From Phycisphaerae bacterium (GTDB lineage: Bacteria > Planctomycetota > Phycisphaerae > Phycisphaerales > SM1A02), in NCBI GenBank assembly GCA_002684755.1, contig NYVS01000179.1:1-11808 (forward strand): a stretch of 11,808 nt of DNA, in the 5' to 3' direction. Under the pieces are notes generated by a model. The model had not been told where the DNA came from and ran no database searches. It saw only the letters and a list, made by a program, of their open reading frames with translations. Position numbers and translations under genes: made by a program. Positions 7,940-11,808 of the stretch are shown piece after piece. The first letter of the stretch is position 1, and each line of letters begins with the position of its first letter.

Positions 7940-8767
7940 TCAAGCCGGCGATCGATCGGAATCCGCATCCCCTGCGGCCCGCACCACGAGGGCGCGAAGC
8001 GCCTCGGAGGGCTCGCTTCCCGAGCAGTCGCGACAGAGATCGGCGGTCAGATCGAGTTCGGCGAAGACGGCGCTGCAGCGACCGCAGAGGACCTCGTCGG
8101 CGACCGGAAACACCCGGCCGGCATCGAGCGCCTCGAGTTTCGCGTTGAGGAGGTCGATGCAGGTCTGCCGGTCGTAGGCCGGATCCACGGCGGGCGACTG
8201 CGGAAGCCGGGATCGCATCGCCTCACGCATCCGCAGACGGGCCCGGTGCAGACGCGACTTGACGGTCTGCTGGTTGAGATCGAGCGCCGCCGCGACGTCG
8301 GCGATCGGGAGCTCCAGCATCTCCTTCATGACCAGCGGCACGCGAAAGTCGTCGGGAAGCTCGAGGATCGCCTGGTGCACCGCGCTGGCGGCCTCGTTTC
8401 GGATGACCTGCTCGAGCGGCGTGTCGCCGGGCGCGGGAATCACCGAGCTCGTGGTCTCTCCGAACGGCAGCAGTTCATCGAGGGATGGGATCCGGGCGGG
8501 CTCCCCCACCCGACGACGATGCCGCCGCTTCCAGCGGCGGATCGCGATCCCGCCGAGCCAGGTGCTCGCCTTCGATCGCCCCTCGAAGCGCGTCCAGCTT
8601 CGCTGCGCCTCCAGGAACGTCTCCTGCAGGATCTCGTCGGCCTCGTCCTCGCTGCCGCTCAGTCGCCAGGCGAGCCCTCGGATCATCGAGGCGTGCAGAT
8701 CGAACAGGATGGGAATCGCCTCGGAGGCCGGCGTGCCCGCGACGGGCGATGTCTTCGAGGTCGTCAT
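7940..8767 (-). CDS. ECF-like sigma factor with C-terminal cysteine-rich (putative zinc or redox) tail
   Basis: This encodes 275 residues. Sigma region 2 spans about 20-85 (LFDLHASMIRGLAWRL; DEADEILQETFLEA; ASTWLGGIAIRRWKRR). Region 4 spans about 125-185 (AILELPDDFRVPLVMKE; PIADVAAALDLNQQTVKSRLHRARLRMRE, a helix-turn-helix). This is the two-domain ECF plan, about 190 residues. About 85 further residues follow with Cys203, Cys228-x2-Cys231 and Cys245-x2-Cys248. The spacing recalls zf-HC2 anti-sigma zinc fingers with the usual His replaced by Cys, so the tail may bind zinc or sense redox or persulfide and control the sigma factor in cis. That is inference. No separate anti-sigma gene is adjacent. 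The rhodanese gene lies 90 nt downstream in the same direction, and the cupin gene is divergent across 50 bp. No clear Shine-Dalgarno is visible. Confidence 0.87.
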   Translation of the reverse strand: MTTSKTSPVAGTPASEAIPILFDLHASMIRGLAWRLSGSEDEADEILQETFLEAQRSWTRFEGRSKASTWLGGIAIRRWKRRHRRRVGEPARIPSLDELLPFGETTSSVIPAPGDTPLEQVIRNEAASAVHQAILELPDDFRVPLVMKEMLELPIADVAAALDLNQQTVKSRLHRARLRMREAMRSRLPQSPAVDPAYDRQTCIDLLNAKLEALDAGRVFPVADEVLCGRCSAVFAELDLTADLCRDCSGSEPSEALRALVVRAAGDADSDRSPA

Positions 8768-8782
8768 CGCCTGAATGTAGCG

Positions 8783-8800
8783 GAGTCGTTCGACTCGAGT
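8783..8800. promoter_or_regulatory. Overlapping palindromes in the sigma/cupin divergent promoter region
   Basis: GAGTCG-TT-CGACTC (8783-8796) overlaps the perfect palindrome ACTCGAGT (8793-8800), all within the 50 bp separating two divergent start codons. The position suits an operator controlling both genes. No confident -35/-10 boxes were found, so the regulatory role is tentative. Confidence 0.3.
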
Positions 8801-8817
8801 TCGCGTAGGCTCCTCGC

Positions 8818-9249
8818 ATGACCTCAGAACCGACCCGATCTCCGACCGCCGACGCGATCATCGAACACCTCGAGCTCCAGCCCCATCCCGAGGGCGGCTT
8901 CTTCCGTGAGACCTGGCGGCACACCACCGACGACGGCGCCCGCGGCCACGGCACCGCGATCCTCTTCCTGCTGCCCGGTGGCGTCGACAATCGCTGGCAC
9001 CGCGTCGATGCCACGGAGATCTGGCACCACTACGCGGGTGATCCGCTCGAGCTTCGATTGTCCGATGCCGCACCGACGGTCTCGCGGTCGATCCGCCTCG
9101 GCCCCGACGTGCTCGCGGGCGAGACCCCGCAGGGAATCGTCCGGGCCGGTGAATGGCAGTCCGCGAAGTGCCTCGGCCGGTGGACGCTGGTCGGCTGCAC
9201 GGTCTGCCCGGCGTTCGATTTCGAGGGATTCGAGCTGCTGCCGGATTGA
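8818..9249 (+). CDS. DUF985 (cupin_5) small cupin-fold protein
   Basis: This encodes 143 residues, the usual size of DUF985 proteins (relatives of yeast YML079w). Landmarks in order are LQPHPEGGFFRETWR at 20-34, TAILFLLPGG at 46-55, RWHRVDATEIWHHYAGDPLEL at 59-79 (cupin core with His61, Glu67 and His70 positioned to line the pocket), RLGPDVLAGETPQGIVRAGEWQSA at 92-115, and LVGCTVCPAFDFEGFEL at 124-140. The fold is a double-stranded beta-helix; the substrate of the family is not established, so no reaction is assigned. It is divergent from the sigma factor gene and its stop lies 21 bp from the convergent symporter stop. Only a weak AGG (8807-8809) precedes the ATG. Cytoplasmic location is expected since no signal peptide is present. 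Confidence 0.92.
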   Translation: MTSEPTRSPTADAIIEHLELQPHPEGGFFRETWRHTTDDGARGHGTAILFLLPGGVDNRWHRVDATEIWHHYAGDPLELRLSDAAPTVSRSIRLGPDVLAGETPQGIVRAGEWQSAKCLGRWTLVGCTVCPAFDFEGFELLPD

Positions 9250-9270
9250 ACGATTCCCGATCCGCGATGC

Positions 9271-11064
9271 TCAGCCGTTGATCTCGTGCGCCTCACCGGC
9301 CCCGACCGGCACGCGAATCGACTCGACCAGTTCCTGGACCTCGCGGCTGGGCGGCGCCGTGAGCAACGCCACCGGGATCGCCACCGCGAAGTTGAGCAGC
9401 ATGCCGATGGTGCCGAAACCCTCGGGCGAGATGCCGAGGAACCAGTTCGACTTCACGTTGGCCGCGGGATCGATGAACTTGAACCAGACGATGTAGGCGG
9501 TGGTGACGGCGATGCCCACGACCATGCCGGAGACGGCGCCGGCCGCGTTCATCCGCTTCCAGAAGATGCCCATCAGGATCGCGGGGAAGAAGCTGCTCGC
9601 CGCGAGTCCGAAGGCGAACGCGACCACCGCCGCGACGTAGTCGGGCGGGAAGATGCCGAGGAGGCCCGCGAACACCACCGCGACCGCGGCCGCGATCCGA
9701 GCGAGCCGAAGTTCGCCGTGTTCACTGATCCCGGGCACCAGCATCCGCTTGAAGAGATCGTGACTCACCGCGCTCGAGATCACCATCAGCAGTCCGGCGG
9801 CGGTCGACAACGCCGCCGCCAGCCCGCCCGCCGCGACGAGGGCGATCACCCAGTCCGGCAGCCCGGCGATCTCCGGATTCGCGAGGACCATGATGTCCCG
9901 ATCCACGTAGAGCTCGTTTGCGCTCTTCTCGTCCGGCGTGTTCACGACCAGCCGCTGTCCGTGGCTTCCGCGGGCGGGTTCGCCGTCCGCATCGACCGCG
10001 AAGACCGGCTTTCCGGCGAACACCGGGCCCTTGGTGTGCTGGACCAGTCCGTCGTCGTTCTTGTCGACCCACGCCACGAGTCCGGTGTCCTCCCACGTCG
10101 CGACCCAGGACGGCGCCTCGGAGTACGCCCGGTTCGCCATCGAGTCGAGCATGTTGGTCCGGGCGAAGACCGCGATGGCGGGTGCGGTGGTGTAGAGGAT
10201 CGCGATGAAGAGCAGCGCCCAGCCCGCGGACGACCTCGCCCCTCGGACGGTCTTCACGGTGTAGAAGCGGATGATGACGTGCGGCAGCCCGGCGGTGCCG
10301 AGCATGAGCGCCGCGGTGATGCACAGGACGTCGATCGGGCTCTTCGAATATTCGGTGTAGGCGGCGAACCCGAGGTCCGCGAGCGTCCCGTCGAGCTTCG
10401 CGAGCAGCCCGGTGCCGTCGGCATCGACTCCGCCGAGCGCGATCTGGGGCACGGGGTTCCCGGTGACCATGAACGCCAGGAACACCGCGGGGACGGTGTA
10501 CGCGAAGATCAGAACGCAGTACTGCGCGACCTGGGTGTAGGTGATGCCCTTCATGCCGCCGAGCACGGCGTAGAAGAAGACGAGCCCCATGCCGATGATC
10601 ACGCCGAGCGTGATGTCCACTTCGAGGAAGCGGCTGAAGACCACCCCGACGCCGCGCATCTGCCCCGCGACGTAGGTGAAGGAGACGAAGATCGCGCAGA
10701 TCACCGCGACCAGCCGCGCGACCTGCGAGGCGTAGCGGTCACCCATGAAGTCGGGGACCGTGAACTTCCCGAACTTGCGGAGGTACGGCGCGAGCAGCAG
10801 GGCGAGCAGGACGTAGCCGCCCGTCCAGCCCATCAGATAGACCGAACCGTCCATCCCGGCGAAGGCGATGATGCCCGCCATCGAGATGAACGAGGCGGCG
10901 CTCATCCAGTCCGCGGCGGTGGCCATGCCGTTGGCGAGGGGCGAGACGCCCTTGCCGGCGACGTAGAACTCACCGGTGGTGCCGGCCCGCGACCAGATCG
11001 CGATTCCGATGTAGAGGGCGAAGGTGATCCCGACGATCACGAAGGTCCAGGCCTGGACGTCCAT
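9271..11064 (-). CDS. Sodium:solute symporter, large subunit of a DUF4212-SSS pair (ActP/VC_2705-like)
   Basis: This encodes 597 residues. It is a polytopic inner-membrane protein of the SSS family with about 13 hydrophobic segments. Visible family motifs are EFYVAGKGVSPLANGMATAADWMSAASFISMAG at about 32-64, GLPHVIIRFYTVKTVRGARSSAGWALLF at about 259-286, and GLPDWVIALVAAGGLAAALSTAAGLLMVISSAVSHDL at about 401-437. They point to the acetate/short-chain carboxylate branch (ActP) and specifically to the VC_2705-like group that works with a DUF4212 small protein. A hydrophilic loop of about 100 residues (302-400) contains an EF-hand-like DKNDDGLV at 334-341, a position where other members of this group also carry such a sequence as I recall. 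The ATG directly follows the stop of the DUF4212 gene (TGAATG), with a strong AAGGAGG 5 nt before it. The substrate cannot be read from sequence. Confidence 0.93.
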   Translation of the reverse strand: MDVQAWTFVIVGITFALYIGIAIWSRAGTTGEFYVAGKGVSPLANGMATAADWMSAASFISMAGIIAFAGMDGSVYLMGWTGGYVLLALLLAPYLRKFGKFTVPDFMGDRYASQVARLVAVICAIFVSFTYVAGQMRGVGVVFSRFLEVDITLGVIIGMGLVFFYAVLGGMKGITYTQVAQYCVLIFAYTVPAVFLAFMVTGNPVPQIALGGVDADGTGLLAKLDGTLADLGFAAYTEYSKSPIDVLCITAALMLGTAGLPHVIIRFYTVKTVRGARSSAGWALLFIAILYTTAPAIAVFARTNMLDSMANRAYSEAPSWVATWEDTGLVAWVDKNDDGLVQHTKGPVFAGKPVFAVDADGEPARGSHGQRLVVNTPDEKSANELYVDRDIMVLANPEIAGLPDWVIALVAAGGLAAALSTAAGLLMVISSAVSHDLFKRMLVPGISEHGELRLARIAAAVAVVFAGLLGIFPPDYVAAVVAFAFGLAASSFFPAILMGIFWKRMNAAGAVSGMVVGIAVTTAYIVWFKFIDPAANVKSNWFLGISPEGFGTIGMLLNFAVAIPVALLTAPPSREVQELVESIRVPVGAGEAHEING

Positions 11065-11346
11065 TCAATCCTCCTTCTCGGCGACCCCGAAACGGCGGTC
11101 CATGCGGTTCATCGCGACGACGTACACCACGATCAGGAGCACGAAGACGTAGATCGAACCCTGCTGGGCGAACCAGAAGCCGAGCGGATACTCGGTGAAC
11201 GGAAGCCGGAATGCATTCAGGCTCGGTGCGAGCAGGATCCCGCAACCGAAGGACACCGCCGCCCAGATCGCGAGCAACCCGCCGATGAGCCGGAGGTTGG
11301 CGTGGAAGTAGGCTCGCCTCCGATCGACGCCGGGGTCATCTCGCAT
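11065..11346 (-). CDS. DUF4212 small subunit of sodium/solute symporter
   Basis: This encodes 93 residues from the ATG at 11346, typical of the family. Residues 11-20 ([10 protein letters not shown]) are followed by a first membrane segment ([20 protein letters not shown], 20-39), a loop, the hallmark [23 protein letters not shown] (54-76, second membrane segment), and MNRMDRRFG at 79-87. DUF4212 proteins are almost always paired with a downstream SSS permease and probably form a two-component transporter with it. The frame is open further upstream, but the Met at 11346 matches the family start and has a GGAG (complement of 11353-11356) 6 nt upstream. Its first 11 nt overlap the end of the upstream isomerase gene, and its stop abuts the symporter ATG, so all three are probably translated from one mRNA. 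Confidence 0.93.
   Translation of the reverse strand: MRDDPGVDRRRAYFHANLRLIGGLLAIWAAVSFGCGILLAPSLNAFRLPFTEYPLGFWFAQQGSIYVFVLLIVVYVVAMNRMDRRFGVAEKED
11070..11076 (-). promoter_or_regulatory. Strong Shine-Dalgarno AAGGAGG for the symporter gene
   Basis: The complement of 11070-11076 reads AAGGAGG and sits 5 nt before the symporter ATG, inside the last codons of the DUF4212 gene. It is the strongest ribosome site in the window and suits translational coupling with high output of the large subunit. Confidence 0.8.
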
Positions 11347-11808
11347 CGGTCGCTCCGCCCGCCGAGGCGACATCGAAGGGACCGTCGCCGGTACGGGCCG
11401 CGACGCAGCCGGTCTTCTCGAGGAGTCGCTTGGTGAGGATGATGCCGTCGTGCTCGGAGGGACTGCCCCCCTCCCATTCGATTCCCACCCAGCCGCGGTA
11501 CTTCGCATACCGGACGATCTCCATCATCCGGGCGAAGTCCGTCTCCGATTCCGTGCCGTCGGCATCGAACTTTCGACTCTTCGCACTCACCGCCTTGGCG
11601 AACGGCATGAGCTGGGTGACGCCCTTGTACCGGTCGTACCACTCGCCGCCACCGAGGCTGAAGTTGCCGAAGTCCGGAAGGGTGCCGCAATTCCGCATCG
11701 CGACCTTCGTCATGACGCCGGCGAGCCATTCACCGTTCGAGGACAGACCGCCGTGGTTCTCGACGATCACGTCGAGTCCGAAGGGGGCGGCCTTCTCGGA
11801 GAGCAGCG
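11336..11808 (-). CDS. Sugar phosphate isomerase/epimerase (AP endonuclease 2-type TIM barrel), 5'-truncated
   Basis: The C-terminal 157 residues are visible; the gene runs off the right edge. The GTG at 11770 is an internal Val, because the frame continues through [12 protein letters not shown] to the edge and that stretch fits the barrel. Family landmarks in order are [12 protein letters not shown], with the Glu likely a metal ligand; [11 protein letters not shown], with the Asp a likely ligand; [12 protein letters not shown]; and VGIEWEGG with a further Glu. The set is typical of xylose-isomerase-like TIM barrels annotated as sugar phosphate isomerase/epimerase, which are abundant in planctomycetes. 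The substrate is unknown, likely a sugar or polyol. Its final 11 nt overlap the DUF4212 start, tying it to the transporter. There is no visible signal peptide because the N terminus is missing; many planctomycete members are exported, so location is undecided. Confidence 0.88.
   Translation of the reverse strand, partial: LLSEKAAPFGLDVIVENHGGLSSNGEWLAGVMTKVAMRNCGTLPDFGNFSLGGGEWYDRYKGVTQLMPFAKAVSAKSRKFDADGTESETDFARMMEIVRYAKYRGWVGIEWEGGSPSEHDGIILTKRLLEKTGCVAARTGDGPFDVASAGGATDAR
11353..11356 (-). promoter_or_regulatory. Shine-Dalgarno GGAG for the DUF4212 gene
   Basis: The complement of CTCC at 11353-11356 gives GGAG, 6 nt before the ATG at 11346. It lies inside the coding end of the isomerase gene and decides the start against longer in-frame options. 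Confidence 0.6.

Noticed and set aside
9286..11436. 716-codon + strand frame opposite the symporter
   Set aside because: It is a shadow of the symporter and DUF4212 genes, rich in Arg, Asp, Glu and His with no hydrophobic core.
11347..11508. Earlier start for the DUF4212 protein at 11508
   Set aside because: The extra 54 residues are Ser/Pro/Arg-rich antisense-like sequence overlapping the isomerase gene, and the family starts near 11346.

Overview
This is a dense, GC-rich (roughly two-thirds G+C) chromosomal window carrying ten genes, two of them cut by the window edges. No mobile element, CRISPR array, tRNA or rRNA was seen. Gene content and family style suggest a marine or freshwater Planctomycetota, possibly Phycisphaerae. 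The pointers are a long planctomycete-type pseudopilin, an SDR-type threonine dehydrogenase with Kbl, an ECF sigma factor with a cysteine tail, a DUF4212/SSS symporter pair, and an AP-endonuclease-2-type sugar phosphate isomerase. The assignment rests on recall of these families and is an inference, not a measured placement.

Layout, left to right. (1) 1-1005: the 3' part of a type II secretion/type IV pilin-like protein on +, closed by a strong intrinsic terminator. (2) 1042-1782 (-): a small exported helical protein of unknown function with an LTxxQ-like motif. (3) 1783-2038: a 256-bp divergent intergenic region with two CCTCCC/GGGAGG hairpins. (4) 2039-3136 (+): a Mrp/ApbC-type iron-sulfur carrier ATPase lacking the usual CxxC. 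(5) 3293-4687 (+): an exported PDZ protein with an acidic/His-rich linker and a long hendecad coiled coil. A long hairpin follows between it and the convergent kbl gene.

(6) 8767 down to 4802 (-): four co-directional genes with gaps of 90, 62 and 34 nt. They encode an ECF-like sigma factor with five C-terminal cysteines, a membrane rhodanese (YgaP-like), an SDR-type L-threonine 3-dehydrogenase, and glycine C-acetyltransferase (Kbl). The last two form the complete two-step route from threonine to glycine plus acetyl-CoA. The sigma and rhodanese genes may form a sulfur or redox response unit, which is inference. (7) 8818-9249 (+): a DUF985 cupin, divergent from the sigma gene across 50 bp. (8) 11808 down to 9271 (-): a tightly coupled set of sugar phosphate isomerase/epimerase (partial), DUF4212 small subunit and SSS symporter large subunit. 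The junctions are an 11-nt overlap and a TGA-ATG abutment with a strong Shine-Dalgarno.

Most of this is ordinary housekeeping and accessory metabolism. I do not see a clearly new defence or mobile system. The points most worth a second look are the sigma factor's cysteine tail next to a rhodanese, the regular 11-residue coiled coil of the PDZ protein, the Mrp protein without CxxC, and the coupling of an isomerase to the DUF4212/SSS transporter.
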